From Pseudothauera lacus (GTDB lineage Bacteria > Pseudomonadota > Gammaproteobacteria > Burkholderiales > Rhodocyclaceae): a DNA stretch of 64,000 bases. Below the pieces are notes generated by a model, which saw nothing but the letters and a program-made list of their open reading frames with translations, was not told where the DNA came from and did not search any database. The position numbers and the translations under genes are program-made. The stretch is from assembly GCF_003034845.1 (NCBI RefSeq), contig NZ_PZKC01000003.1, positions 283,362 to 347,361 of the forward strand. The letters run 5' to 3'. The number at the start of each line of letters is the position of its first letter. Position 1 is the stretch's first letter. Below, in pieces: positions 36,053-45,615 of the stretch.

Positions 36053-39000
36053 ATGAAAACTTTGCTCAAGGCATCCATGATCGCCACGGCGATCGCATCC
36101 ATCCCCTCCGGCGCTTATGCGCTCGGGGCCGGGCCGATCAACGTTTTCAGCGCTCTCGGCCAGCCCCTGCGCGCCGAGGTGCCGCTTACCGCGACACCCC
36201 AGGAACTGCAGACCCTGTCGGCACGGATTGCGCCGCCTGAGGCCTTCCGGCAGGCCAATGTGCCCTACAGCGCAGCCGTCGCTGCGCTGCGGGTGAGCGT
36301 CGATACCAGCGGTTCGCGCCCGGTGGTGCGCATTTCCAGCGATCGCCCGCTCAGCGAACCCTTCGTTGATCTGCTGCTCGAATTCAACTCCTCCTCCGGG
36401 CGGCTGGTGCGTGAATACACCTTCCTGCTCGATCCGGTGGATGTGCTCGCGCCGCGCCCGGTCGCCGCCACCGTTGCCACGCCGCGCGCACCGGCCAGTG
36501 CGCCTGCTGCACCAGCCGCAACCGCCCCGCGCGCGCCGGCGGTTGCGCCGGGGGGCAGCTACCGTGTGCAGAGCGGTGATACGCTCAATCGCATCGCCGA
36601 GAACAATCGCCCGGCCGCCGCCAGCCTCGATCAGATGCTCGTCGCGCTGCTGCGCGAGAACCCCGAGGCCTTCGAGGGCGGCAACATCAACCGCATGCGC
36701 GCCGGTGCCATCCTGCGCATCCCCACGGCGGAGCAGACCCAGGCGCTCAGCCGCGCCGAGGCGCGCCGTGAGGTGGTCGCCCAGGCCGCCGACTTCGAGG
36801 CCTACCGCCAGCGTCTGGCCAGCGGAGTGCCGGCGCCGCGCGCCGCGGAGACGCCTGCGCCGATCTCTCAGGAAGCCGCTGGACGCATTACCCCGCGCGT
36901 CGAGGAAACCCGTCCGGATGCGCCGACCACCGACCGCGTCGAGGTTTCCCGTGCGCCGGCTGCCGACGCGGTTGGCGATGCCGCTCAGGCCGAACGCCTG
37001 CGTGCGCTGGAAGAGGATCTCATCGCCCGCGATCGCGCGCTTGCCGAGGCCAATGCCCGCCTTGGCGAGCTGGAACGCAGCATCCGCGACCTGCAGCGCC
37101 TGATCGAGCTGAAGAGCGAGCAGATGGCCCAGTTGCAGCAGGGCGTGCCGCCGGCTGAGCCGGTTGAGCCGGCCTCGCCGCTGGCGGCGCTCGACACTCC
37201 GGCCGAAGCCTCGCCGCAGGCGGCGGTCGAGGTGCCGCCTGCGCCGCCGCTTGAGGCCCCCCCCGCAGCCGTCGAGGAGCCCCCCGCAGCCGTCGAGGAA
37301 GCGCCTGTCGAACCCGCCGCGGTCGAGACGCCGGCCGCCGTCGAACCGGCAGCGGCGCCCGAACCCGCTGCGCGTCCGCAGCCGCAACGTCGTCCGCCGC
37401 CGCCTCCGCCCCCGCCGCCGCCGAGCTTTGCCGAAGAGTTCTTCGGCAACCCGCTCACCCTCGCCGGCATGGGTGGTGCGCTCGCCCTGCTGTTGGGTTA
37501 CGGCGCCTACCGCTGGCGTCAGCGCCGCAAGGATGGCGAGCAGACCGAACAGCCCTCGCTGCTGATGACCGAGGCGCCCACCGGCCCCAACTCGGTGTTC
37601 GGTTCCACCGGTGGGCAGAGTGTGGATACCAGCAACAGCAGTGTGCTGCACACCGATTTCAGCCAGTCCGGGCTGTCCGCGATCGATGCCGACGAAGGTG
37701 TCGATCCGGTTGCCGAGGCCGATGTCTATATGGCCTACGGGCGCGATGCGCAGGCCGAGGAGATCCTCGTCGATGCGCTGAAGGCCGATCCCTCGCGTCT
37801 GGCGGTTTATCTCAAGCTGCTCGAAGTCTATGCTGCGCGCAAGAGCGTCCAGCAGTTCGAAACCACGGCGGCGGAACTGTATTCGCGCACCCAGGGCGAA
37901 GGTGCGGAGTGGAGCAAGGCTGCGGCGATGGGGCGTGAGCTCGATCCCGCCAATCCGCTGTATACCGGCGCGGCCGGCGATACCTCCGGCCCGGCGACCG
38001 AACCCGGCAGTGGCGCCGCGGTGGCGCCGGCGGCGGCTGCCGCTGCGGTGGCCGCGGGGATGGCGGCGATGGCCGCCGAGCAGGGCACTGCCGAGGAGCC
38101 CGCTGCAGCCGCCGGAGAGAACGCCGACTTCGCCGAGGACTCCCTCGGGGTGCTCGATTTCGATCTTCCCGACGTCGCGGTGGCGGATGTCGCTGCCGAG
38201 GCGCCGGAACTGCCTGCCGAGCCAGTTCAGGCCGATGCCGCTGAGCAGCCTGCCGAAGCTGCGGCGGCCGCACAGCTCAAGGATACCTGGGCAATGCCCG
38301 GTGGTCTGGCGCCCTTCCAGGATGAAGGCGGCGAGGCGGCTGCCGAAGCTGCCAGCGATGCCGCGGCGGTGGATACCAACGTCCTTGACTTCGACCTCGG
38401 TTTCGATAGCGAAGGCGAGGAGCCCGCCGCCGATGCCGCCGAGGGCGGGGAACCGGTCGAACAGGCCGCTGCGGTCGATGACGGTGCCGTGCTGGATTTC
38501 GATATCGATGCGCCCACGCCGGCTCTCGGAGTGACCGATACCACCGCTGCTTCGGTGGCGTCCACCATCGTCGGCACCGGTGACGATCTCGCCCGCCTGG
38601 AAGCGGCGATGGACGAAGCAGAGACGCCGACTCCGGCGGAAGCCGCGGCCGACATGTCGGCAACCGTGGTGCAGTCCGAATTCGGCAGTGGCGAGTTCGA
38701 CATGTCGGCGACCATGGTCGAGTCCGACGGCACCTTCGGTGGCGGGCAGCCGGCCTCCGAGGATGTCATCGACCTCGAGCAGACCAGCTTCGACAATTCC
38801 CTGCTCGATTTCGACTTCGAGATCGACGCCCCGGCACCGTCCGCTCCCGAAGCGCCGGCCCTCGACCTGTCGAGCATCGACCTCAACCTCGAGGCCGCGA
38901 GCGGCGATGAGCCGGTCGTGCCGGATGCGCCGGCGGCACCTGCTGGCGCTGCGGTGGAAGAGGTAGCGGCCGCGCCTGCGGAAATCGATCTGCCCGAGCC

Positions 39001-39238
39001 GCCGGTGGCCGGTGCGGCGCACGTCGCGCCGGTGTCGGCGCCCGATTTCGGCGCTGCCGAGGACGAAGGCGGTGAGGAGATCGGCGGCCAGGAAGTCGAG
39101 ACCAAGCTCGAGCTGGCGCGTGCCTACGACGAGATGGGCGACAAGGAAGGTGCCCGCGAACTGCTCGAGGAAGTGCTGCGTGAAGGCAGCGCCGATCAGC
39201 AGGAAGCTGCGCAGCAGTTGCTCGCCCGGCTCGACTGA
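36053..39238 (+). CDS. fimV: FimV-type polar hub protein (LysM, TPR)
   Basis: A 1061-residue inner-membrane protein. In relatives it organises cell-pole components and supports type IV pili. In order: signal peptide (1-24); FimV N-terminal domain (GPINVFSALGQPLRAEVPL); LysM peptidoglycan-binding motif at about 165-225 (YRVQSGDTLNRIAENN, NRMRAGAILRIP); coiled coil at about 310-360; a Pro/Ala/Glu-rich linker; one membrane helix near 475 (ALALLLGYGAYRW). Then comes a long acidic cytoplasmic region with a TPR segment (DAQAEEILVDALKADPSR) and, at the end, the FimV C-terminal domain (LELARAYDEMGDKEGARELL). Four LDFD motifs recur in the acidic region. A terminator follows directly. Confidence 0.93.
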   Translation: MKTLLKASMIATAIASIPSGAYALGAGPINVFSALGQPLRAEVPLTATPQELQTLSARIAPPEAFRQANVPYSAAVAALRVSVDTSGSRPVVRISSDRPLSEPFVDLLLEFNSSSGRLVREYTFLLDPVDVLAPRPVAATVATPRAPASAPAAPAATAPRAPAVAPGGSYRVQSGDTLNRIAENNRPAAASLDQMLVALLRENPEAFEGGNINRMRAGAILRIPTAEQTQALSRAEARREVVAQAADFEAYRQRLASGVPAPRAAETPAPISQEAAGRITPRVEETRPDAPTTDRVEVSRAPAADAVGDAAQAERLRALEEDLIARDRALAEANARLGELERSIRDLQRLIELKSEQMAQLQQGVPPAEPVEPASPLAALDTPAEASPQAAVEVPPAPPLEAPPAAVEEPPAAVEEAPVEPAAVETPAAVEPAAAPEPAARPQPQRRPPPPPPPPPPSFAEEFFGNPLTLAGMGGALALLLGYGAYRWRQRRKDGEQTEQPSLLMTEAPTGPNSVFGSTGGQSVDTSNSSVLHTDFSQSGLSAIDADEGVDPVAEADVYMAYGRDAQAEEILVDALKADPSRLAVYLKLLEVYAARKSVQQFETTAAELYSRTQGEGAEWSKAAAMGRELDPANPLYTGAAGDTSGPATEPGSGAAVAPAAAAAAVAAGMAAMAAEQGTAEEPAAAAGENADFAEDSLGVLDFDLPDVAVADVAAEAPELPAEPVQADAAEQPAEAAAAAQLKDTWAMPGGLAPFQDEGGEAAAEAASDAAAVDTNVLDFDLGFDSEGEEPAADAAEGGEPVEQAAAVDDGAVLDFDIDAPTPALGVTDTTAASVASTIVGTGDDLARLEAAMDEAETPTPAEAAADMSATVVQSEFGSGEFDMSATMVESDGTFGGGQPASEDVIDLEQTSFDNSLLDFDFEIDAPAPSAPEAPALDLSSIDLNLEAASGDEPVVPDAPAAPAGAAVEEVAAAPAEIDLPEPPVAGAAHVAPVSAPDFGAAEDEGGEEIGGQEVETKLELARAYDEMGDKEGARELLEEVLREGSADQQEAAQQLLARLD

Positions 39239-39276
39239 TGGACTCCCGGGCGGCTCTGCCGCCCGTGGCTGAGGAA

Positions 39277-39307
39277 GGCGGGCCTGCGGGCCCGCCGTTG
39301 TTTTTGT
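39277..39307 (+). terminator. Rho-independent terminator after fimV
   Basis: GGCGGGCC-TGCG-GGCCCGCC at 39277-39296, followed by GTTGTTTTTGT. A smaller hairpin, GGGCGGC/GCCGCCC, precedes it at 39248-39264. It falls inside the longest open frame of the next gene, which argues for a start further downstream there. Confidence 0.8.
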
Positions 39308-39348
39308 CCCCGGAGGCTGTCGGACTTGACGTGCATTGCGCTCCCATC

Positions 39349-39945
39349 ATGCATGCCGGCCTGCTGATCCTGTTGTGGGTGCTGGGCGTCGGCGCCCTGC
39401 AGTACCTCGATCCTGCACCACTGCTCCTGGCCGTAGCCCTCTGCGCTGCGGCGGCGCTGGCGCTGGCGCGCGCGCGTACCTTGCGCCTGCTGCGCCGCGT
39501 GCGCGTGTTGCTGGCTGCGATCGTCGTGCTCTTTGCCGGGTTTACGCCTGGCGAAGCGGTGTTCATCCACTGGCCGGCGCTGAGCCCCAGCCGTGAAGGC
39601 CTGAGCCTTGCGCTGACGCACGCCAGCGCTCTGCTGGCGGTGGTGTGCTGCGTGGCGCTGCTGCTCGAACACCTTCCTGCCGACCGCCTGATCAGTGGCC
39701 TGTACGCCCTCTGCCGGCCGCTGGCGGTGTTCGGCCTGTCGGCAGAGCGCGTCGCGGTGCGCATGCTGCTGGTGCTGCGCTACGTCGATGCGCCGCAGGC
39801 CCGTGGCTGGCGCGAGTGGCTGAGTCTGGCGGACGACGATGCCGAGGCCGGTGTGCTGCACCTGCAGCGTGAACGGCTTGGCAGGCTGGACGTGCTGGTG
39901 CTCGCTGCGCTCGCCATTGCCGTGTGCGGATATCTGCTGTGGTGA
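39349..39945 (+). CDS. Integral membrane protein resembling ECF-transporter T component (CbiQ family)
   Basis: About 198 residues with four to six hydrophobic segments, for example GLLILLWVLGVGALQYL and ALLAVVCCVALLLEHL. An amphipathic region (RTLRLLRRVRVLL) follows the second segment, and AVRMLLVLRYVDAPQARGWREWL resembles the ARG-type coupling motif of CbiQ/EcfT proteins. The open frame extends to 39238 overlapping the fimV stop, but that part encodes a terminator, so ATG 39349 (or GTG 39331) is preferred. No ECF ATPase or S component is adjacent. Its stop overlaps truA. Family call is tentative. Confidence 0.55.
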   Translation: MHAGLLILLWVLGVGALQYLDPAPLLLAVALCAAAALALARARTLRLLRRVRVLLAAIVVLFAGFTPGEAVFIHWPALSPSREGLSLALTHASALLAVVCCVALLLEHLPADRLISGLYALCRPLAVFGLSAERVAVRMLLVLRYVDAPQARGWREWLSLADDDAEAGVLHLQRERLGRLDVLVLAALAIAVCGYLLW

Positions 39946-40736
39946 GGGTGGCCCTGGGCGTCGAGTACGCCGGCGATGCCTTTCTCGGCTGGCAGAGCCA
40001 GCAGCACGGCCACACCGTGCAGGACGCCCTTGAAACCGCCCTGGCGCAGATCTGCGCCCATCCGGTGCGCCTGCACTGTGCCGGGCGGACCGATGCCGGG
40101 GTGCATGCCACTGCCCAGGTCGCCCATTTCGATACCTCCGCACGGCGTCCGCCCGGGGCCTGGGTGCGCGGCGTCAATGCACTGCTGCCGGCGGCGGTGG
40201 TGGTGCGCTGGGGGGTGGAGGTCGATGAGCACTTCCATGCCCGTTACTGTGCCAGCGGCCGGCGCTACCGCTACATCCTCCACAATGCCGCGGTGCGTCC
40301 TGCGCTGCTCGCCGGGCGGGTCGGCTGGTACCACCGTCCGCTCGATGTCGACGCGATGGCCGTCGCTGCAGCGCTGCTGGTCGGCGAGCACGATTTCAGC
40401 GCCTTTCGCGCCGCCGGCTGTCAGGCGCGCACGCCGGTGAGGCTGATGTACGACGCACGGGTCGTGCGCCATGGCGATTACGTGGTGTTCGACTTTCACG
40501 CCAACGGTTTTCTTCATCACATGATCCGCAACCTTGTCGGCACCCTGTGCTACATCGGCAACGGGCGCCGCCCGGTGGCGTGGATGGCGGAGCTGCTCGA
40601 CAGCCGTGACCGCAGGCAGGCTGCGCCGACCTTTTCCGCCGACGGACTCTACCTGTGCGGGGTGGATTACCCGCCGAACTGGCCGCTGCCCGACGAAGGG
40701 CGTATCATCGCGCTGCCCCGGATTCCCCTCATCTGA
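39942..40736 (+). CDS. truA: tRNA pseudouridine(38-40) synthase
   Basis: A 264-residue enzyme that makes pseudouridine at positions 38-40 of tRNA anticodon arms. It begins VRVALGVEYAGDAFLGWQ. The catalytic Asp is in CAGRTDAGVHATAQVAHFDT, and the conserved GNGRRP motif is near residue 205. GTG 39942 overlaps the previous stop (GTGA). It heads the closely packed run through metZ, and fimV-truA-trpF order is common in beta- and gammaproteobacteria. Confidence 0.95.
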   Translation: MRVALGVEYAGDAFLGWQSQQHGHTVQDALETALAQICAHPVRLHCAGRTDAGVHATAQVAHFDTSARRPPGAWVRGVNALLPAAVVVRWGVEVDEHFHARYCASGRRYRYILHNAAVRPALLAGRVGWYHRPLDVDAMAVAAALLVGEHDFSAFRAAGCQARTPVRLMYDARVVRHGDYVVFDFHANGFLHHMIRNLVGTLCYIGNGRRPVAWMAELLDSRDRRQAAPTFSADGLYLCGVDYPPNWPLPDEGRIIALPRIPLI

Positions 40737-41360
40737 ATGTCCCGTACCCGCATCAAGATCTGCGGCCTGACCCGGCCGGAAGACGTACGCGCCGCCGTTG
40801 CCGCCGGCGCCGACGCGATCGGCTTCGTGTTCTATCCGCCCAGTCCCCGCCATGTCGACTTCGAGCGTGCTGCTGCGCTGGCAGCTTTGCTGCCGCCCTT
40901 CGTCACCGCGGTGGGTCTCTTCGTCAATGCCGAAGAGGCGTTCGTGCGCGCTGCAGTGCAGCGCGTGGCGCTGCAACTGCTGCAGTTTCACGGTGACGAG
41001 GACGAGGTGCAGTGCGCGCGTTACGGCCTGCCGTGGATCAAGGCCGCAAGGGTGCGCCCGGGGGTCGATCTGGTAGAATTCTCCGCTTCCCATCCGGGCG
41101 CGCGCGGGATCCTCCTCGACGCCTTCGTGGATGGCTATGGCGGTGGCGGCAAGGTCTTCGACTGGTCGCTGATCCCGGACGGCCTTGATCGTCCGCTGGT
41201 GCTCTCGGGCGGTCTCGATCCGGACAACGTCAGCGCCGCGGTGCGCCGGGTGCGCCCGTGGGCGGTGGATGTGTCCAGCGGCGTCGAGTCCGCCAAGGGT
41301 ATCAAGGATGCTCGCCTGATCACCGCCTTCATCGCCGGAGTTCGCAATGCAGATGGCTGA
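40737..41360 (+). CDS. trpF: Phosphoribosylanthranilate isomerase
   Basis: A 207-residue (beta/alpha)8 enzyme converting PRA to CdRP in tryptophan synthesis. The catalytic Cys is in [11 protein letters not shown] and the Asp in [18 protein letters not shown]; the phosphate site is [13 protein letters not shown] 40737 follows the truA stop at once. It overlaps trpB by 14 bases. Here TrpF is separate from TrpC, as usual outside enterobacteria. Confidence 0.96.
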   Translation: MSRTRIKICGLTRPEDVRAAVAAGADAIGFVFYPPSPRHVDFERAAALAALLPPFVTAVGLFVNAEEAFVRAAVQRVALQLLQFHGDEDEVQCARYGLPWIKAARVRPGVDLVEFSASHPGARGILLDAFVDGYGGGGKVFDWSLIPDGLDRPLVLSGGLDPDNVSAAVRRVRPWAVDVSSGVESAKGIKDARLITAFIAGVRNADG

Positions 41361-42558
41361 CACGCCTTACCCGTTTCCCGACGCCAGCGGCCACTTCGGC
41401 CCTTATGGCGGCGTGTTCGTTTCCGAGACGCTGATTCCCGCCCTCGACGAACTGCGCGCAGCCTACGCTGCCTGCCAGCGCGATCCGGCCTTCATGGCCG
41501 AGTTCGAGTACGAGCTCAAGCACTACGTCGGCCGCCCCAGCCCGATCTACCACGCCCGGCGCTGGTCCGAGCTGCTCGGCGGTGCGCAGATCTACCTCAA
41601 GCGCGAGGATCTCAACCATACCGGCGCGCACAAGGTGAACAACTGCATCGGCCAGGCCATGCTTGCCCGCAAGATGGGCAAGCCGCGCGTGATTGCGGAG
41701 ACCGGTGCGGGCCAGCATGGCGTGGCCACCGCCACCGTGGCGGCACGTTACGGTATGGAATGCGTGGTGTACATGGGGGCCGAGGACGTCAAGCGCCAGG
41801 CCGCCAACGTATACCGCATGAAGCTGCTCGGTGCCACCGTGGTGCCGGTGGAGTCGGGTTCGAAGACCCTCAAGGACGCGCTCAATGAAGCCATGCGCGA
41901 CTGGGTCACCAACGTGCACAACACCTTCTACATCATCGGCACGGTGGCCGGACCGCATCCCTATCCGATGATGGTGCGCGACTTCCAGGCGGTGATCGGC
42001 AAGGAGTGCATCGAGCAGATGCCGGAGATGGCCGGCCGTCAGCCGGACTACGTGATCGCCTGCGTGGGCGGTGGCTCCAACGCGATGGGCATCTTCCATC
42101 CCTATCTCGAACATCGCGAAGTGCGCCTGGTCGGTGTCGAGGCTGCCGGCGACGGGCTCGACAGCGGCCGCCATGCCGCCTCGCTGAGTGCCGGGCGTCC
42201 GGGCGTGTTGCACGGTAACCGCACCTATCTGCTGCAGGACGAGGACGGCCAGATCATCGAGACCCACTCGGTATCCGCCGGTCTCGACTACCCCGGTGTC
42301 GGTCCCGAGCATGCCTGGCTGAAGGACAGCGCACGCGCCGAGTACGTCGGCATCACCGATGCCGAGGCGCTGCAGGCCTTCCACGACCTGTGCCGTTTCG
42401 AAGGCATCATCCCGGCGCTGGAATCCTCGCATGCGCTGGCTTATGCGGCCAAGCTGGCGCCGCAACTGGGGCGCGACAAGGTCCTGCTGGTCAATCTTTC
42501 CGGGCGCGGCGACAAGGACATGCACACCGTCGCCGAGCGTTCCGGCATCCGTTTCTGA
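41347..42558 (+). CDS. trpB: Tryptophan synthase beta chain
   Basis: A 403-residue PLP enzyme joining indole and serine. The PLP lysine is in [16 protein letters not shown], the phosphate loop is [12 protein letters not shown], and [17 protein letters not shown] is present. Start is ATG 41347 within the end of trpF; ATG 41353 is an equally good candidate. It forms the alpha2-beta2 complex with TrpA encoded next. Confidence 0.97.
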   Translation: MQMADTPYPFPDASGHFGPYGGVFVSETLIPALDELRAAYAACQRDPAFMAEFEYELKHYVGRPSPIYHARRWSELLGGAQIYLKREDLNHTGAHKVNNCIGQAMLARKMGKPRVIAETGAGQHGVATATVAARYGMECVVYMGAEDVKRQAANVYRMKLLGATVVPVESGSKTLKDALNEAMRDWVTNVHNTFYIIGTVAGPHPYPMMVRDFQAVIGKECIEQMPEMAGRQPDYVIACVGGGSNAMGIFHPYLEHREVRLVGVEAAGDGLDSGRHAASLSAGRPGVLHGNRTYLLQDEDGQIIETHSVSAGLDYPGVGPEHAWLKDSARAEYVGITDAEALQAFHDLCRFEGIIPALESSHALAYAAKLAPQLGRDKVLLVNLSGRGDKDMHTVAERSGIRF

Positions 42559-42604
42559 TCCCACCGGGGCGCGCGCAGGCGCGCCCCGTCGCGTGAATAC
42601 CGAC

Positions 42605-43420
42605 ATGTCGAAAATCCACACCACATTTGCGCGCCTGCAGGGCGAGGGGCGCAAGGCGCTGATTCCCTTCATCACCGCCGGCGACCCCGACGCGGACACC
42701 ACGGTGCCGCTGATGCATGCGCTGGTCGAGGGTGGGGCGGACATCATCGAATTGGGCGTCCCCTTCTCCGACCCGATGGCCGACGGCCCGACCATCCAGC
42801 GTGCTTCCGAGCGCGCCCTCGCCAAGGGCATGAGCCTGCGCAAGGTGCTGGCGCTGGTGGCCGAGTTCCGCCGCCGCGATGCCGCCACGCCGGTGGTGCT
42901 GATGGGCTACGCCAATCCCATCGAGGCGATGGGCATCGATGCCTTTGCCGGCGCTGCCGCGGCCGCCGGTGTGGATGGCGTGCTGGTGGTCGATTACCCG
43001 CCGCAGGAATGTGCCGGGTTTGCCGCCACCCTCAAGGCCGCCGGCCTCGACCCCATCTTCCTGCTCGCGCCGACCTCCTCGGCGCAGCGTTTTGCCGAGG
43101 TGGCGCAGGCCGGCAGTGGCTACATCTACTACGTCTCGCTGAAGGGCGTGACCGGCTCGGCCAACATCGACATGGACGAGGTGGCGCGACGCATCCCGCA
43201 GATCCGCGCCGCGGTGGGCATGCCGGTGGGGGTGGGCTTCGGCATCCGCGATGCGGCTTCGGCACGGCGCATCGGCGAGGTGGCCGATGGTGTGGTGATC
43301 GGCAGCCGCATCATCGAGGAAATCGAGAACAGCCCGACGGACCAGGTCGTGGTCCGCGTGCGTGACTTCATCAAGGGCATCCGTGATGCCCTCGACCAGA
43401 TCGGAGAACAGGCCCGATGA
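42605..43420 (+). CDS. trpA: Tryptophan synthase alpha chain
   Basis: A 271-residue TIM-barrel enzyme that cleaves indole-3-glycerol phosphate and channels indole to TrpB. Catalytic Glu is in [17 protein letters not shown] and Asp in VLVVDYPP; phosphate contacts lie in [25 protein letters not shown] 42605 is used; an in-frame GTG at 42593 is possible. Its stop overlaps accD by four bases (ATGA). Confidence 0.96.
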   Translation: MSKIHTTFARLQGEGRKALIPFITAGDPDADTTVPLMHALVEGGADIIELGVPFSDPMADGPTIQRASERALAKGMSLRKVLALVAEFRRRDAATPVVLMGYANPIEAMGIDAFAGAAAAAGVDGVLVVDYPPQECAGFAATLKAAGLDPIFLLAPTSSAQRFAEVAQAGSGYIYYVSLKGVTGSANIDMDEVARRIPQIRAAVGMPVGVGFGIRDAASARRIGEVADGVVIGSRIIEEIENSPTDQVVVRVRDFIKGIRDALDQIGEQAR

Positions 43421-44289
43421 GCTGGCTGCAGAAACTGCTTCCCCCGAAGATCAAGCGTGCCGAGGTCAGTGCACGCAACAAGTCCATTCCCGAAGGCCTG
43501 TGGAGCAAGTGCACGGCCTGCGAGGCGGTGCTCTACCGCTCCGACCTGGAAAGCAACCTCAACGTCTGCCCGAAGTGCGGCCATCACCAGCGCATCCGCG
43601 CGCGTGCGCGCCTGGACATGCTGCTCGACGCCGAAGGGCGCTTCGAGATCGGTGCCGAGGTGGTGCCCGTCGATCCGCTCAAGTTCAAGGATTCGCGGCG
43701 CTATACCGAGCGCCTGTCGGCGGCCAACAAGGACACCGAGGAAGCCGACGCGATGGTGGTCATGCAGGGGGCGATCAACACCGTACCGGTGGTGGTGGCC
43801 TGCTTCGAGTTCGAATTCCTCGGCGGCTCCATGGGTTCGGTGGTCGGCGAGCGCTTCGTGCGCGGCGCGCAGGCCGCCTACGAGCAGCGCCTGCCCTTCA
43901 TCTGCATCACCGCCACGGGCGGTGCGCGCATGCAGGAAGGGCTGTTCTCGCTGATGCAGATGTCCAAGACCACCGCCGCGGTGACCCGTCTGGCGCAGCG
44001 CAAGCTGCCCTTCATCACCCTGCTTACCGATCCCACCATGGGCGGCGTGTCGGCCAGCTTCGCCTTCATGGGCGACGTGGTGATCGCCGAGCCGGGTGCG
44101 CTGATCGGCTTCGCCGGGCCGCGGGTGATCGAGCAGACGGTGCGCGAGAAGCTGCCGGAGGGCTTCCAGCGCTCCGAGTTCCTTCTCGAGAAGGGGGCCA
44201 TCGACCTCATCGTCGATCGTCGCCAGTTGCGTACCAAGCTCTCCGAACTGCTCACCCTGCTGACCCGCCAGCCGGCCGTCGAAGCCTGA
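43417..44289 (+). CDS. accD: Acetyl-CoA carboxylase carboxyltransferase subunit beta
   Basis: A 290-residue subunit that, with AccA, transfers the carboxyl group from biotin to acetyl-CoA, the first committed step of fatty-acid synthesis. The N-terminal zinc ribbon has two CxxC pairs (CTACEAV and CPKCGHH). The carboxyltransferase core contains [16 protein letters not shown] and [15 protein letters not shown]. trpA-accD-folC order is conserved in many proteobacteria. Confidence 0.97.
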   Translation: MSWLQKLLPPKIKRAEVSARNKSIPEGLWSKCTACEAVLYRSDLESNLNVCPKCGHHQRIRARARLDMLLDAEGRFEIGAEVVPVDPLKFKDSRRYTERLSAANKDTEEADAMVVMQGAINTVPVVVACFEFEFLGGSMGSVVGERFVRGAQAAYEQRLPFICITATGGARMQEGLFSLMQMSKTTAAVTRLAQRKLPFITLLTDPTMGGVSASFAFMGDVVIAEPGALIGFAGPRVIEQTVREKLPEGFQRSEFLLEKGAIDLIVDRRQLRTKLSELLTLLTRQPAVEA

Positions 44290-44301
44290 GGCCGCCTTGC
44301 C

Positions 44302-45603
44302 GTGAGTGACATGCCGACCTCGGTCGACGACTGGCTGGCGCTGATCGAGGGGCGCCACGGCCAGGCCATCACCCTCGGCCTCGAACGCGTGGCGACGGTG
44401 CGCCGGGCGCTCGCTGTGCACAGCGAGGCGGTGATCGTCACCGTCGGGGGCACCAATGGCAAGGGCTCGACCTGCGCCATGCTGGAGGCCATCCTGATTG
44501 CCGCCGGCTACCGCGTCGGCTGCTATACCTCGCCCCACCTGCTGCGCTACCACGAGCGCGTCCGCATCGACGGCCGCGAGATCGACGACGACGCCCTGTG
44601 CGCCGCCTTTGCTGCCGTCGAGGCGGCGCGTGGCGACACCGCGCTGAGCTACTTCGAGCATGGCACGCTGGCGGCCTGGGCGGCTTTCTGTGCGCAACCG
44701 CTCGACGTCATCGTGCTCGAAGTCGGCCTCGGCGGCCGTCTCGATGCGGTCAACGTGTTCGATGCCGACTGCGCCATCGTTACCAGCGTGGCGCTCGATC
44801 ACATGGACTACCTTGGCGACACCCGCGAGCAGATCGGCTTCGAGAAGGCGGGCATCTTCCGCGCCGGGCGTCCGGCGGTGTGCGGCGATCCGCAGCCGCC
44901 CGCCAGCCTCCTTGGGCATGCCGCGGGGATCGGTGCGCAGCTGTGGGTGAGCGGGCGTGATTTCGGCTTTGGTGGCGACCGCCAGCAATGGGGCTACTGG
45001 CGCTACGCGGCGCCGCCGGCCAGCGGCGCGCTGGTGCGTCGCGGCGGACTGGCCTATCCGGCGCTGCGCGGGGCCAACCAGTTGCTCAATGCTGCCGCCG
45101 TGCTGACGGCCCTCGAAGTGCTGCGCGAGCGTATTCCAGTGTCCATGCAGGCGGTGCGTCAGGGGCTGATGCTGGTAGAGGTCCCGGGGCGCTTCCAGGT
45201 GCTGCCGGGCAAGCCCGCGGTGGTTCTCGACGTCGCCCATAATCCTCAGGCCGCCGGCGTGCTCGCCGAGAATCTTGGCAGCATGGGCTTCTATCCCGAT
45301 ACCTGGGCGGTGCTCGGCATGCTTGCCGACAAGGACGTCGATGGTGTGCTGGCTCTGCTGCGCGAGCGTGTCGATCACTGGCTGCTGGCCTCTCTGCCGG
45401 GGCCGCGCGGGCTCAGCGCAGAAGCGCTCGCCGGGCGTTTGCGCGCGGCCGGCATCGACACCGACGTACGCTGTTTCGATTCACCGCGGGCGGCCTATGC
45501 GGCAGCGCGAACAAGCGCCGGCGAGGGTGATAGAATCGTCGCCTTTGGTTCCTTTCTGACCGTGGCCGACGTGCTGGCAGCGATTCGCGCGGAACGTCAC
45601 TGA
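44302..45603 (+). CDS. folC: Bifunctional dihydrofolate synthase / folylpolyglutamate synthase
   Basis: A 433-residue Mur-ligase-fold enzyme adding glutamate to dihydropteroate and folates. The ATP loop is GGTNGKGSTCAMLEAIL, followed by YTSPHLLRYHERVRI. Further marks are EVGLGGRLDAVNVFD, ALDHMDYLGDTREQIGFEKAG, and the C-terminal AFGSFLTVADVL. Start GTG 44302 (ATG 44311 is the alternative). It is 12 bases after accD. Confidence 0.95.
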   Translation: MSDMPTSVDDWLALIEGRHGQAITLGLERVATVRRALAVHSEAVIVTVGGTNGKGSTCAMLEAILIAAGYRVGCYTSPHLLRYHERVRIDGREIDDDALCAAFAAVEAARGDTALSYFEHGTLAAWAAFCAQPLDVIVLEVGLGGRLDAVNVFDADCAIVTSVALDHMDYLGDTREQIGFEKAGIFRAGRPAVCGDPQPPASLLGHAAGIGAQLWVSGRDFGFGGDRQQWGYWRYAAPPASGALVRRGGLAYPALRGANQLLNAAAVLTALEVLRERIPVSMQAVRQGLMLVEVPGRFQVLPGKPAVVLDVAHNPQAAGVLAENLGSMGFYPDTWAVLGMLADKDVDGVLALLRERVDHWLLASLPGPRGLSAEALAGRLRAAGIDTDVRCFDSPRAAYAAARTSAGEGDRIVAFGSFLTVADVLAAIRAERH

Positions 45604-45615
45604 GCATATCGCGGC

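Noticed and set aside
37250..37430. Pro/Ala-rich repeat tract in fimV considered as a possible assembly error or frameshift
   Set aside because: The frame stays open, membrane and C-terminal domains follow in phase, and such linkers are normal in FimV.
36014..39022. 1002-codon minus-strand open frame across fimV
   Set aside because: Arg/Gly/His-rich shadow of the acidic, repetitive FimV codons. There is no recognisable motif, start context or promoter.
39238..39348. N-terminal 37-codon extension of the EcfT-like gene, starting at the fimV stop
   Set aside because: This stretch encodes two hairpins and a T-tract (the fimV terminator) and gives a Pro/Gly-rich non-conserved peptide before the first membrane helix.
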